Part shown: piece by piece, positions 1 to 7,513 of the stretch
Position numbering within the stretch: the first letter of the stretch is position 1
Layout of the letters: each line of letters begins with the position of its first letter
Assembly: GCF_041906005.1 (NCBI RefSeq)
Contig: NZ_JAYRJY010000001.1
Coordinates: 1,302,001-1,366,000 of the forward strand
DNA length: 64,000 nt
Source: Ferrovibrio sp041906005
Lineage (GTDB): Bacteria; Pseudomonadota; Alphaproteobacteria; Ferrovibrionales; Ferrovibrionaceae
Direction: 5' to 3'
Program-made: the position numbers and the translations under genes
The notes under the pieces: model-generated
Databases searched by the model: none
The model's input: the letters and a program-made list of their open reading frames with translations, nothing else
What the model was told of the DNA's origin: nothing

Positions 1-1094
1 TCAACCAGGGCATCGTGCATATCGTGGGCCCTGAACAGGGCTACACCCAGCCGGGCATGACCATCGTGTGCGGCGACAGCCACACCTCCACCCATGGCGC
101 CTTCGGCAGCCTGGCCTTTGGCATCGGCACCTCGGAAGTCGAGCATGTGCTGGCGACCCAGACCCTGCCGCAGCGCAAGGCCAAGAACATGAAGATCAAC
201 ATCGATGGCCAGCTTGGCCCCGGTGTGACGGCCAAGGACATCATCCTCGCCATCATTGGTAAAATTGGTACCGCCGGCGGCACCGGCTATGTGATGGAAT
301 ATACCGGCAGCGCCATCCGCGGGCTTTCCATGGAAGGCCGCATGACGGTGTGCAACATGTCGATCGAGGCGGGTGCCCGCGCCGGGCTGATCGCGCCCGA
401 CGAGAAGACGTTTGAGTATGTGAAGGGCAAGCCCCATGCCCCCAAGGGCGCCGCTTTTGAACAGGCGCTGGCCTGGTGGAAGACGCTGCCCAGCGATCCG
501 GGCGCGCATTACGACACGGTGGTGGAACTGAAGGCCGAGGATATCGCGCCGCATATCACCTGGGGCACCAGCCCGCAGGACGTGGCGCCGATCACCGGCG
601 TGGTGCCCAATCCGAATGATGTGAAGGACGAGCAGAAGCGCGCCGCCCTGGAACGCGCACTGAACTACATGGGGCTGAAGGCCGGCGAGAAGCTGGATAC
701 CGTGCCGATCCAGCGCGTCTTCATCGGTTCCTGCACCAATGGCCGCATCGAGGATCTGCGCGCCGCCGCCGCCGTGGCCAAGGGCCGCAAGGTGGCCGCC
801 GGCGTGCAGGCGATGGTGGTGCCGGGCTCAGGCCTGGTGAAACACCAAGCCGAGGAAGAGGGCCTGGACAAGATCTTCCTCGCCGCCGGCTTCGAATGGC
901 GCGAGCCGGGCTGCTCGATGTGCCTGGCGATGAATGCCGACAAGCTGAAACCCGAGGAACGCTGCGCCTCCACCTCGAACCGCAATTTCGAAGGCCGGCA
1001 GGGCGCGCGCGGCCGCACCCATCTGATGAGCCCGGCGATGGCGGCCGCCGCCGCGATTGCCGGCAAGCTGGCCGACGTGCGCAAGATCGCCTGA
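1..1094 (+). CDS. leuC: 3-isopropylmalate dehydratase large subunit (5' partial)
   Basis: Isomerises 2-isopropylmalate to 3-isopropylmalate in leucine biosynthesis together with LeuD, in the cytoplasm. The reading frame is open from base 3, so the gene starts upstream of the window; by comparison with the roughly 466-residue family about 100 N-terminal residues are missing. The visible part matches LeuC throughout, including the GDSHTSTHGAFG segment near the left edge, the cysteine of GSCTN and the CSMC pair that together ligate the aconitase-type [4Fe-4S] cluster, and the SNRNFEGRQG motif near the C-terminus. LeuD follows after 33 bp on the same strand, as in a normal leuCD operon. The first internal ATG (base 15) is not the real start. 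Confidence 0.97.
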   Translation, partial: NQGIVHIVGPEQGYTQPGMTIVCGDSHTSTHGAFGSLAFGIGTSEVEHVLATQTLPQRKAKNMKINIDGQLGPGVTAKDIILAIIGKIGTAGGTGYVMEYTGSAIRGLSMEGRMTVCNMSIEAGARAGLIAPDEKTFEYVKGKPHAPKGAAFEQALAWWKTLPSDPGAHYDTVVELKAEDIAPHITWGTSPQDVAPITGVVPNPNDVKDEQKRAALERALNYMGLKAGEKLDTVPIQRVFIGSCTNGRIEDLRAAAAVAKGRKVAAGVQAMVVPGSGLVKHQAEEEGLDKIFLAAGFEWREPGCSMCLAMNADKLKPEERCASTSNRNFEGRQGARGRTHLMSPAMAAAAAIAGKLADVRKIA

Positions 1095-1127
1095 GCACGG
1101 CCAGAGAGAGCCCTGGGAGAGACAGAC

Positions 1128-1751
1128 ATGGACAAGTTCACCACACTGACGGCCGTGGCCGCCCCGCTGCCGATGATCAATGTCGATACCGACATGATCA
1201 TCCCCAAGCAGTTCCTGAAGACGGTGGAGCGCACCGGCCTGGCGAAAGGCCTGTTCTTCGAACTGCGCGAGACGCCGGACGGCAAGCCGGTGCCGGATTT
1301 CTTCATGAACCAGGCGCAATACAAGGGCGCGCAGATCCTGGTGGCCGGCGACAATTTCGGCTGCGGCTCGTCGCGCGAGCATGCGCCCTGGGCCCTGCTG
1401 GATTACGGCATCCGCTGCGTGATCGCGCCCAGCTTCGCCGACATCTTCTACAACAACTGCTTCCAGAACGGCATCCTGCCGATCAAGCTGCCGCAGGCCG
1501 ATGTGGACAAGCTGATGGACGATGCCAAGCGCGGCCAGAATGCCCGCGTCACCGTCGATCTGGAAAAGCAGGAGATCAAGGGCCCGGATGGCGGCACCAT
1601 CAAGTTCGAGATCGACGCCCACAAGAAGCACTGCCTGCTGAACGGCCTGGACAATATCGGGCTGACGCTGGAGAAGAAGTCGAAGATCGACGCCTTCGAA
1701 AGCAAGCAGCATGGCACCCAGCCCTGGCTCTATACCCAGCCGGGGCGGTAA
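1128..1751 (+). CDS. leuD: 3-isopropylmalate dehydratase small subunit
   Basis: Small (swivel) subunit of isopropylmalate isomerase, partner of LeuC. At 207 residues it has the expected length. It shows the N-terminal NVDTDMIIPKQFLK segment, the GCGSSREHAPWAL substrate-binding loop, and the FADIFYNNCFQNGILPI block, all typical of LeuD. The ATG at 1128 has a purine-rich ribosome binding site (GGGAGAGA) a few bases upstream. It lies 33 bp after leuC, so the two subunits are probably co-transcribed. LeuB follows 129 bp later, with composite palindrome A in between. Confidence 0.97.
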   Translation: MDKFTTLTAVAAPLPMINVDTDMIIPKQFLKTVERTGLAKGLFFELRETPDGKPVPDFFMNQAQYKGAQILVAGDNFGCGSSREHAPWALLDYGIRCVIAPSFADIFYNNCFQNGILPIKLPQADVDKLMDDAKRGQNARVTVDLEKQEIKGPDGGTIKFEIDAHKKHCLLNGLDNIGLTLEKKSKIDAFESKQHGTQPWLYTQPGR

Positions 1752-1769
1752 GCACACCACAACCAAAAC

Positions 1770-1848
1770 CGTCATGCCCGGCCTTGTGCCGGGCATCCAC
1801 GTCTTAAAACAGAATTCGTGGATGGCCGGGCCAAGCCCGAGCATGACG
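1770..1848. repeat. REP-like composite palindrome, copy A
   Basis: Outer arms CGTCATGCCCGG and CCGAGCATGACG flank an inner hairpin CCACG/CGTGG with an A-rich loop. The element lies between leuD and leuB and shares its layout with copies at 3007, 4465 and 6714. If translated in the leuB frame it adds a false N-terminal extension to LeuB. Such elements are common between genes of alphaproteobacteria; a role in transcript ends or stability is inferred. Confidence 0.85.
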
Positions 1849-1880
1849 ACGAAGAAAGATCGAGAGAAGGAAACAACACA

Positions 1881-2993
1881 ATGGCTTCCAACCGTACCAT
1901 GTTGATGCTGCCCGGCGACGGGATCGGGCCCGAGGTGATGGGCGAAGTGCGCCGGGTGATCGAATGGATGGACAAGCGCCGGCATGTTTCCTTCGACGTG
2001 AAGGAAGACCTGGTGGGCGGCGCCGCCTATGACAAGCACGGCACGCCGCTGGCCGACAAGACCATGCAGGACGCACTGGATTGCGGCGTGGTGCTGCTGG
2101 GTGCCGTGGGCGGCCCGAAATGGGACAACCTGTCCTTCGACAAGAAGCCCGAGCGCGGCCTGCTGCGCCTGCGCAAGGAAATGGACCTGTTCGCCAACCT
2201 GCGCCCGGCGAAATGCTTCGACGCGCTGGTGGAAGCCAGCAGCCTGAAACCGGAACTGGTGCGTGGGCTGGACATCATGATCGTGCGCGAACTGACCGGC
2301 GGCGTCTATTTCGGCCAGCCGCGCGGCATCGAGACCCTGCCCAACGGCGAGCGCCGCGGCGTCAACACCCAGGTCTACACCACCAGCGAAATCCGCCGCG
2401 TGGCCGCCGTGGCTTTCGAGCTGGCGCAGAAGCGCGGCAACAAGGTCACCTCGCTGGAAAAAGCCAACGTGATGGAATCCGGCGTGCTGTGGCGCGAGGA
2501 AGTCACCAAGCTGCACCAGGAGAAGTACAAGGACGTGCAGCTGGAGCACATGTATGCCGATAACGGCGCCATGCAGCTGGTGCGCAACCCGAAGCAGTTC
2601 GACGTGATGGTGACCGACAACCTGTTCGGCGACATCCTCTCGGACGAGGCCGCGATGCTGACCGGTTCGCTCGGCATGCTGCCATCGGCCTCGATCGGCG
2701 CCGCCGATCCGGCCACCGGCCGCCGCATGGCGCTGTTCGAGCCGGTGCATGGCTCGGCGCCCGACATCGCAGGCAAGGGCGTGGCCAATCCGCTCGCCAC
2801 AATCCAGAGCTTCTCGATGGCCCTGCGTTATGCCTACGACCTGGGCAACGATGCCGACCTGATCGACAAGGCGGCCGAGAACGTGCTCAAGAGCGGCGTG
2901 CGCACCGCCGACCTGGGCGGCGGTTCCGCCAAGGTCGGCACCACCGGCATGGGCGATGCCCTGCTCAAGGAACTCGACAAGCTGGCGGCATAA
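1881..2993 (+). CDS. leuB: 3-isopropylmalate dehydrogenase
   Basis: NAD-dependent oxidative decarboxylation of 3-isopropylmalate to 2-oxoisocaproate, the third step of leucine synthesis. The 370-residue product carries GDGIGPEV at the N-terminus, the arginine-rich substrate region RLRKEMDLFANLRP, the catalytic region LTGGVYFGQPRG, the VTDNLFGDILSDEAA metal-binding segment and the nucleotide-binding EPVHGSAPDIAGKG. I chose the ATG at 1881, preceded by GAGAAGGA, and not the in-frame ATG at 1818: the upstream 21 codons are just the translation of repeat A. It probably belongs to the leuCDB unit. A repeat and a strong terminator lie downstream. Confidence 0.97.
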   Translation: MASNRTMLMLPGDGIGPEVMGEVRRVIEWMDKRRHVSFDVKEDLVGGAAYDKHGTPLADKTMQDALDCGVVLLGAVGGPKWDNLSFDKKPERGLLRLRKEMDLFANLRPAKCFDALVEASSLKPELVRGLDIMIVRELTGGVYFGQPRGIETLPNGERRGVNTQVYTTSEIRRVAAVAFELAQKRGNKVTSLEKANVMESGVLWREEVTKLHQEKYKDVQLEHMYADNGAMQLVRNPKQFDVMVTDNLFGDILSDEAAMLTGSLGMLPSASIGAADPATGRRMALFEPVHGSAPDIAGKGVANPLATIQSFSMALRYAYDLGNDADLIDKAAENVLKSGVRTADLGGGSAKVGTTGMGDALLKELDKLAA

Positions 2994-3006
2994 GAAAAAG
3001 AGAAAT

Positions 3007-3099
3007 CGTCATGCTCGGGCCCAGGAGACTCACCTTGGCCGAGCATCCACGTCTTAATTAAAAAACTCGTGGACCCTCGGGCCAAGCCCGAGGGTGACG
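3007..3099. repeat. REP-like composite palindrome, copy B
   Basis: Starts CGTCATGCTCGGGC and ends CCGAGGGTGACG, with the same central CCACGTCTTAA...ACTCGTGG hairpin as copies A, C and D. The left arm is enlarged by an insert of about 15 bp. It lies just after leuB and before the terminator at 3112. Confidence 0.75.
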
Positions 3100-3111
3100 C
3101 TTGTGATTGGA

Positions 3112-3136
3112 GGCCGGGACTTATCCCGGCCTTTTT
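3112..3136 (+). terminator. Rho-independent terminator after leuB
   Basis: GGCCGGGA and TCCCGGCC form an 8-bp GC stem with a short loop, followed directly by TTTTT. It ends the leu transcript before the GST gene. Confidence 0.8.
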
Positions 3137-3204
3137 CATGACAGCCCCTTGCCATCGTCGCGCGATGGCGCAACTCTTGCCGCCGTTACCGGGAGGGCAA
3201 GACC

Positions 3205-3822
3205 ATGATGACGCTGATCGGCCGCAACCTGTCGCCCTATACGCGCCGCGTGGCGATTGCCATGACCATGCTGGACGTGCCGCATGCACGCGAATATCTC
3301 TCGGTGACCGCCGACCCCGAGCGCGGACTGGAAATCAACCCGGTCGGCCGCGTGCCGGCGTTGCAGCTGGAAGACGGCGACACGCTGATCGAATCCAGTG
3401 CGATCCTCGACTACCTGATGGACCTTGTCGGTCCGGCGAAAAGCCTGATCCCACCCCATGGCAAAGCGCGGCGCGACTGCCTGCAGTTGATGGCGATTGC
3501 CAGCGGCGTGCTGGATAAATCGGTGAATGCGATCTACGAGGCGCGTCGTCGTCCGGCGGAGAAAATCCATGAGCCCTGGCGGCAGCACCTGCTGCGTCAG
3601 GCCACCGGCGGCCTGAATGCCCTGGAGCAGCGGCCGCAGAATCCCTGGCTGCAGGGTGAACGCCTGACCATGGCCGACATCACCACGGCTGTGACGGTGA
3701 CCTTCCTGCAGGCCATGCTGCCCGAAGTGATCGGCAGCGGCCTGTATCCGAAGCTGCACGACCTGACCGCCCGCGCCGAAGCCCTGCCCGCCTTCCAGGC
3801 ACACAAACTGGAAACGCCGTGA
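3205..3822 (+). CDS. glutathione S-transferase family protein
   Basis: A 205-residue GST-fold protein. The N-terminal thioredoxin-like domain begins MMTLIGRNLSPYTRRVAIAM, with Ser/Thr in the place of the usual glutathione-activating residue, and contains the cis-proline NPVGRVPAL and the glutathione-binding ESSAILDYL. The C-terminal half is alpha-helical with a typical LTMADITTAV N-capping box. Substrate unknown; possibilities include peroxide or electrophile detoxification. A GGGAGGG ribosome binding site lies about 8 bases before the ATG at 3205; a second ATG follows directly. The LysE-type gene overlaps its stop by 4 bp, so the two are translationally coupled. Confidence 0.9.
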   Translation: MMTLIGRNLSPYTRRVAIAMTMLDVPHAREYLSVTADPERGLEINPVGRVPALQLEDGDTLIESSAILDYLMDLVGPAKSLIPPHGKARRDCLQLMAIASGVLDKSVNAIYEARRRPAEKIHEPWRQHLLRQATGGLNALEQRPQNPWLQGERLTMADITTAVTVTFLQAMLPEVIGSGLYPKLHDLTARAEALPAFQAHKLETP

Positions 3823-4454
3823 GCCTCTCGCTCTATCTCGCCGCCGCCCTTGCCGGCGCAGCCTACACCCTCACCCCCGGGCCGGCCTTCCTGGCCCTGC
3901 TGGGCATCGGCGCGGGGCAGGGCCGCGTGGCGGGCCTGAAATTCCTGGCAGGCCACTTCGCCGGCGACATCGTCTGGGCGGCGCTGGCGCTGACTGCCAT
4001 CATCGGCTCGGCCAGCCTCGGCACGCTGGTTTTCGATATCCTGGGCTTCGTCTGCGGCGCCTACCTGCTGCTGCTCGGCTGGCGCGCCGTGACGGTGCAG
4101 CGTCGTGACGACGGGAACTTAAGCACCGAAGTGACGCAGCCGCTGCGGCGCGGACTCGCCTTCGGCATCACCAATCCAAAAAGCTATGCCGTGGCGATCG
4201 CCATGTTCACGGCCTTGCTGGCGGCCCATGCCGGCGCGCTGACCTGGGCCAGCCTGCCGCCCCTGCTGCTGGCGGCCTGCGCCGGTTTCGTGATCGGCGA
4301 CGCGATCCTGGTCTGGGTGATCGGCGCCGCGCCGGTGCGCAGACTCTATCGCCGGCATGAGCTGTGGGTGACGCGAGTCTCCGGCGTGATCTTCCTGGGC
4401 TTCGGCCTGCAGGCCCTGTGGCAGTCGACGCCGGGGCTGCTGCGGCGGGTGTGA
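3819..4454 (+). CDS. LysE/RhtB-family amino-acid exporter
   Basis: A 211-residue inner-membrane protein with about six hydrophobic segments. The early TPGPAFLALLGIGAGQGRVAG stretch is the LysE/RhtB signature, and the middle FGITNPKSYAVAIAMF matches the conserved NPK block of the family. Members export amino acids such as homoserine, threonine, lysine or cysteine-pathway metabolites; the substrate here cannot be read from sequence. The start is GTG at 3819 within the GTGA overlap with the GST gene. A repeat follows, then convergent genes. Confidence 0.9.
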   Translation: MSLSLYLAAALAGAAYTLTPGPAFLALLGIGAGQGRVAGLKFLAGHFAGDIVWAALALTAIIGSASLGTLVFDILGFVCGAYLLLLGWRAVTVQRRDDGNLSTEVTQPLRRGLAFGITNPKSYAVAIAMFTALLAAHAGALTWASLPPLLLAACAGFVIGDAILVWVIGAAPVRRLYRRHELWVTRVSGVIFLGFGLQALWQSTPGLLRRV

Positions 4455-4464
4455 TTCCCTAGCC

Positions 4465-4543
4465 CGTCATGCCCGGCCCTGTGCCGGGCATCCACGTCTT
4501 ACTAAAAAAACTCGTGGATGCTCGGGTCAAGCCCGAGCATGAC
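4465..4543. repeat. REP-like composite palindrome, copy C
   Basis: CGTCATGCCCGGCC ... GCCGGGCATCCACG ... CGTGGATGCTCGGG ... CCCGAGCATGAC. It sits between the converging LysE-type gene and the isomerase gene, a position where it could end both transcripts. Confidence 0.85.
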
Positions 4544-4555
4544 AAAGACGGAAAG

Positions 4556-5161
4556 TTATGCCCGCCTTAACGCCTCGCGCACCAGCGGCAGGCGGTCGTT
4601 GCCGAAGAACATCTCCCCGTTCACGAACAGCGTGGGCGAGCCGAAGCCGCCGCGGGCGATCAGCTCGTCGGTATTCTTCTTCAGTTGTTCCTTCACGCCG
4701 GGCTCGGCGATCGCCTTTGCGAGCGAGGCCGGATCAAGAGACGCACGCCGCGCTGCTTCCGCCACCACGTCGTCCTGGCTGATATCCCTGTCTTCGCTCC
4801 AGTAGAGTTCGAAGAAGGCCTGGGCCAGCGGCACTTCCCGGCCCTGCTCCTTCGCCCAGAGCAGCGCACGCAGGGCTTTCACCGGATTGACCGGAAAGAC
4901 TTTCGGCGGAAACACGATCTTCACGCCGGCCAGCCGCGCCCAGGCCTGCATGTCCCTGCGGGTCCACTCGTCGCGCGCCGGCACCGGATTCTCGCGCATG
5001 CGATACATGGTGGGATTCACCGTGTTGAATACGCCGCCGACCAGGAACGGCCGCCAGAGGATCTCGGCGCCCTCTTCCTTCGCCAGCGTCTGCACGTTGA
5101 CGAAGCACAGATACGTCCAGGGCGAGGAGACGTCGTAGAAGACCTCGATCTGCTTGCTCAT
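4556..5161 (-). CDS. DsbA-family 2-hydroxychromene-2-carboxylate isomerase-like protein
   Basis: A 201-residue member of the thioredoxin-fold family that includes 2-hydroxychromene-2-carboxylate isomerase (NahD) and kappa-class GST. The N-terminus reads EVFYDVSSPWTYL, where the serine takes the place of the thiol-activating residue. The C-terminal GGFGSPTLFVNGEMFFGNDRL is the conserved cis-proline and dimer segment. Glutathione-dependent isomerase activity is likely, but the substrate need not be naphthalene-derived; no aromatic-degradation genes adjoin. It lies 5 bp downstream of the GST-like gene, so the two are co-transcribed. Confidence 0.9.
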   Translation of the reverse strand: MSKQIEVFYDVSSPWTYLCFVNVQTLAKEEGAEILWRPFLVGGVFNTVNPTMYRMRENPVPARDEWTRRDMQAWARLAGVKIVFPPKVFPVNPVKALRALLWAKEQGREVPLAQAFFELYWSEDRDISQDDVVAEAARRASLDPASLAKAIAEPGVKEQLKKNTDELIARGGFGSPTLFVNGEMFFGNDRLPLVREALRRA

Positions 5162-5166
5162 GACGC

Positions 5167-6087
5167 TTATCCTTTATGCGGCACGAGGATGAAGCCGGCG
5201 CGCGGAAAATGCACCTGCACATCGCCGGTTTCCTCAGACGCCCGGCGAATGGTGATGCTCTGGGCATCCAGCGCCACCAGTTGCCCCACCACCGGATCAC
5301 GGCCGGTATCGTCGGGCGTGACGCTGACGGTGTCGTTCAGGCTCAGGCCCAGCACATTGGGCGCCACGCCGCCGGGCATCGCCATCGGCTGGGCCTGCGC
5401 GGCGATGGTCAAAGCCTCCTTGCCGTCCATTTCGGTATATGTGCCATGGCCGAAACCCTTCATGCGGTCGGCCCAGGCATTGAGTTTGGCGTAATCGGCC
5501 ACGGCGTCGGACTTGGCGCGGTCGCGCACGAACCACACGCCATGATAGACGGCGAGATCGGCCAGGCTGGGCGCATCGCCAAACAGGAAGGCGCGGCCGT
5601 CGCTCAGCGCCTCTTCCACCCAACCGAGATGGGCACGCAAAGGCCCGTGCATCACGGCCGACTGACGCTTGAGTTTCGTGCGGTCGATGGGCCGGCCGGA
5701 GAATTTGGCGCGATCTTCCAGGAAGGCGTCGGGCATCTGCTCGCCCATGATGCCAAACGCAATGGCGACGCAGGCGGAAAAAAGCTGGTGATCGGCCCAG
5801 TAGGCGACGCCCTCGGCCAGGCCTTTCGACAGGCCGGGGAACAGCGTCGGCTGGAGATGGCGACGCTCGATCTCGCGCAGAATGATCTGCGTGTCGCAGA
5901 AGATGTCGGCGCCGATCTGCATCACCGGCGTCTTGCGGTAGCCGCCGGTGAGCGGCGTGAGGTCGGGCTTGGGCATCATCGGCGGGATCTTCACCGAGCG
6001 CCAGGCAAGCTGTTTGATGCCGAAGGCGACGCGCACTTTTTCCGAAAACGGCGAGGTGCCGTAATGATGCAGGATCGGGCCCGACAT
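5167..6087 (-). CDS. GST-family protein with C-terminal extension
   Basis: A 306-residue protein, about 100 residues longer than a usual GST. The N-terminal thioredoxin-like domain (HHYGTSPFSEKVRVAFG, then RKTPVMQIGADIFCDTQIIL) is followed by a helical GST C-terminal domain. The last 75 or so residues (from about PGGVAPNVLG) look beta-rich and are not part of a standard GST. TGGGAGGAAAAC provides a good ribosome binding site before the ATG at 6087. It belongs to the minus-strand series DUF1348, TetR, this gene and the isomerase, which suggests regulated glutathione-linked detoxification. Confidence 0.88.
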   Translation of the reverse strand: MSGPILHHYGTSPFSEKVRVAFGIKQLAWRSVKIPPMMPKPDLTPLTGGYRKTPVMQIGADIFCDTQIILREIERRHLQPTLFPGLSKGLAEGVAYWADHQLFSACVAIAFGIMGEQMPDAFLEDRAKFSGRPIDRTKLKRQSAVMHGPLRAHLGWVEEALSDGRAFLFGDAPSLADLAVYHGVWFVRDRAKSDAVADYAKLNAWADRMKGFGHGTYTEMDGKEALTIAAQAQPMAMPGGVAPNVLGLSLNDTVSVTPDDTGRDPVVGQLVALDAQSITIRRASEETGDVQVHFPRAGFILVPHKG

Positions 6088-6136
6088 TGTTTTCCTCCCA
6101 GGCTATGCCGGGAAGATTAAGGGCATTGCCGCAGCG

Positions 6137-6706
6137 TCAGGCAAGCGCGGCATTCAGCCGGGCGCGCATTTCCCGTATCTGCCGCGTGAACACCGCCGGG
6201 TCATTGAGTGCGCGGCTTAAAGTCAGCGCACCCTGGATGCCGGCCACGGTGGTTTCGGCCAGCGCACCGGCATCCGGCGCGCCGCCTTTTTCCAGCGCCG
6301 CCGCCAGCGCATCGATCCAGCGGATGAAATAATCCTGCACACGGGACGCGAAACGGTCGCGCGTGGCATCCAGCGCGAAGGCGCCGACCAGGCAGATGCG
6401 CCGGCCGGAGCGGAAATAGGCGTCCACGGCATCGAACATGGCCGTTATCGCTGCGCGCGGATCGGCTGAACCCCGCAGAAGCGCGTAGACCTGCGTCTCG
6501 AACCAGCCATCGATATGGGCCAGCACCTCTTCACCCATCTGGTCCTTGCCGCCAGGGAAGTGGTTATACAGGCTGCCCTTGCCCAGACCCGTGGCCTCGG
6601 TGATCGTGCTTAAACTCGCGCCGGCGAAGCCGTGTTCGCGGAACACCTCGGCGATGCGGGCGACGGCGTCTTCACGGCTGAGCAGGGCGGCGGGCATGGC
6701 AGTCAC
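6137..6706 (-). CDS. TetR/AcrR-family transcriptional regulator
   Basis: A 189-residue TetR repressor. Residues 12-60 form the helix-turn-helix (ATGLGKGSLYNHFPGGKDQM), typical of the TetR DNA-recognition helix; the rest is a helical ligand domain with a C-terminal half like that of LmrA/YxaF-type regulators (ETTVAGIQGALTLSRALND). It lies 49 bp upstream of the GST-like gene on the same strand and downstream of DUF1348. It probably controls this group through the palindrome at 7328-7345. The ligand is unknown. Confidence 0.92.
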   Translation of the reverse strand: MTAMPAALLSREDAVARIAEVFREHGFAGASLSTITEATGLGKGSLYNHFPGGKDQMGEEVLAHIDGWFETQVYALLRGSADPRAAITAMFDAVDAYFRSGRRICLVGAFALDATRDRFASRVQDYFIRWIDALAAALEKGGAPDAGALAETTVAGIQGALTLSRALNDPAVFTRQIREMRARLNAALA

Positions 6707-6713
6707 CTATTAT

Positions 6714-6808
6714 CGTCATGACCGGCCTTGTGCCGGGCATCCACGTCTTACTAAAAAACGTCTTACTAAAAAAACTCGTGGATGGCCGGGTCGAGCCCGG
6801 CCATGACG
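6714..6808. repeat. REP-like composite palindrome, copy D, with internal duplication
   Basis: Same architecture as copies A and C. The central loop has an extra tandem copy of about 16 bp (ACGTCTTACTAAAAA repeated), and the outer arms read CGTCATGACCGGCC and GGCCATGACG. It lies between DUF1348 and tetR. Confidence 0.85.
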
Positions 6809-6816
6809 GTTCTTTT

Positions 6817-7311
6817 TCACATCCCCAGCTCACTGAGCCCCGGATGATCGTCCGGCCGGCGACCGAGAGGCCAGTGGAATTTCCGGTCCGCCTCCGCGAT
6901 CCGTACGTCGTTGATGCTGGCCTCGCGGCGTTCCATCAGGCCGTTCGCATCGAACTGCCATTGTTCGTTGCCATGGCTGCGATACCACTGGCCGCTGTCG
7001 TCATGCCATTCATAGGCAAAGCGCACGGCGATGCGGTTATCGGTGAAGGCCCAGACCTCCTTGATCAGGCGATAGTCCATCTCGCGCTGCCATTTGCGGG
7101 TCAGCAGCGCCTCGATCTCGGCCCGGCCGCAGATGAATTCCGCCCGGTTCCGCCAGAGGCTGTCCGGCGTATAGGCCAGCGCCACCCGGGCCGGATCCCG
7201 GCTGTTCCAGGCATCCTCGGCCATGCGGGCCTTACTAGCGGCGGTTTCGGCTGTGAACGGCGGCAGGGGTGGGCGGGACTGGGTGGGCTGAGTCTGGACA
7301 GGCTGGGTCAT
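6817..7311 (-). CDS. DUF1348 nuclear transport factor 2-like protein
   Basis: A 164-residue SnoaL/NTF2-fold protein of the DUF1348 family. From about residue 20 it runs PPFTAETAASKARMAEDAWN, then RDPARVALAYTPDSLWRNR, the KWQREMDYRLIKEVWAF block and RFAYEWHDDSGQWYRSHGNE, all characteristic of the family. The function is not established; such genes often sit beside TetR regulators. I start at ATG 7311, since the longer reading frame to 7374 would run through the operator-like palindrome. It is the first gene of a likely four-gene minus-strand group. Confidence 0.88.
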   Translation of the reverse strand: MTQPVQTQPTQSRPPLPPFTAETAASKARMAEDAWNSRDPARVALAYTPDSLWRNRAEFICGRAEIEALLTRKWQREMDYRLIKEVWAFTDNRIAVRFAYEWHDDSGQWYRSHGNEQWQFDANGLMERREASINDVRIAEADRKFHWPLGRRPDDHPGLSELGM

Positions 7312-7327
7312 GAGGGGGCTCCATTGT

Positions 7328-7345
7328 TTGTACCTATCGGTACAA
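7328..7345. promoter_or_regulatory. TetR-type operator candidate
   Basis: TTGTACC-TATC-GGTACAA is a perfect inverted repeat with 7-bp arms. It lies 17 bp upstream of the DUF1348 start codon, where a repressor would block transcription. The TetR encoded two genes down the same strand is the natural candidate to bind it. Confidence 0.65.
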
Positions 7346-7382
7346 TACGGCTGCCCAGGTGTCAACCGCGACAATTTCCCGC

Positions 7383-7411
7383 TTGATAACCGGAAAAACC
7401 GGGCCTAGGTT
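7383..7411 (+). promoter_or_regulatory. Sigma-70-type promoter candidate for asd
   Basis: TTGATA (7383-7388), a 17-bp spacer, and TAGGTT (7406-7411). It lies about 100 bp before the asd start codon. This is a pattern match only. Confidence 0.4.
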
Positions 7412-7513
7412 CCGCCTCGCCTGCCGGGCACGGCCTGCCGGGCGCCAACATTGTCCTCGTGTATCACCGTCCGCCGGGTGTCGATCTGCCGGACCAGAGA
7501 AAGAAGGTACGTC

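Noticed and set aside
1818..1880. N-terminal extension of LeuB by 21 residues
   Set aside because: The extra codons translate palindrome A; the ATG at 1881 has its own ribosome binding site and gives the family length.
828..2750. 640-codon open frame on the minus strand opposite leuD and leuB
   Set aside because: It is a high-GC antisense shadow: the plus strand encodes intact LeuC, LeuD and LeuB over the same bases and the minus-strand translation is rich in His/Ala/Gly/Gln without family features.
7389..7513. Possible lysine riboswitch in the asd leader
   Set aside because: The leader is too short and lacks the conserved lysine riboswitch core; only small GC-rich direct repeats are visible.
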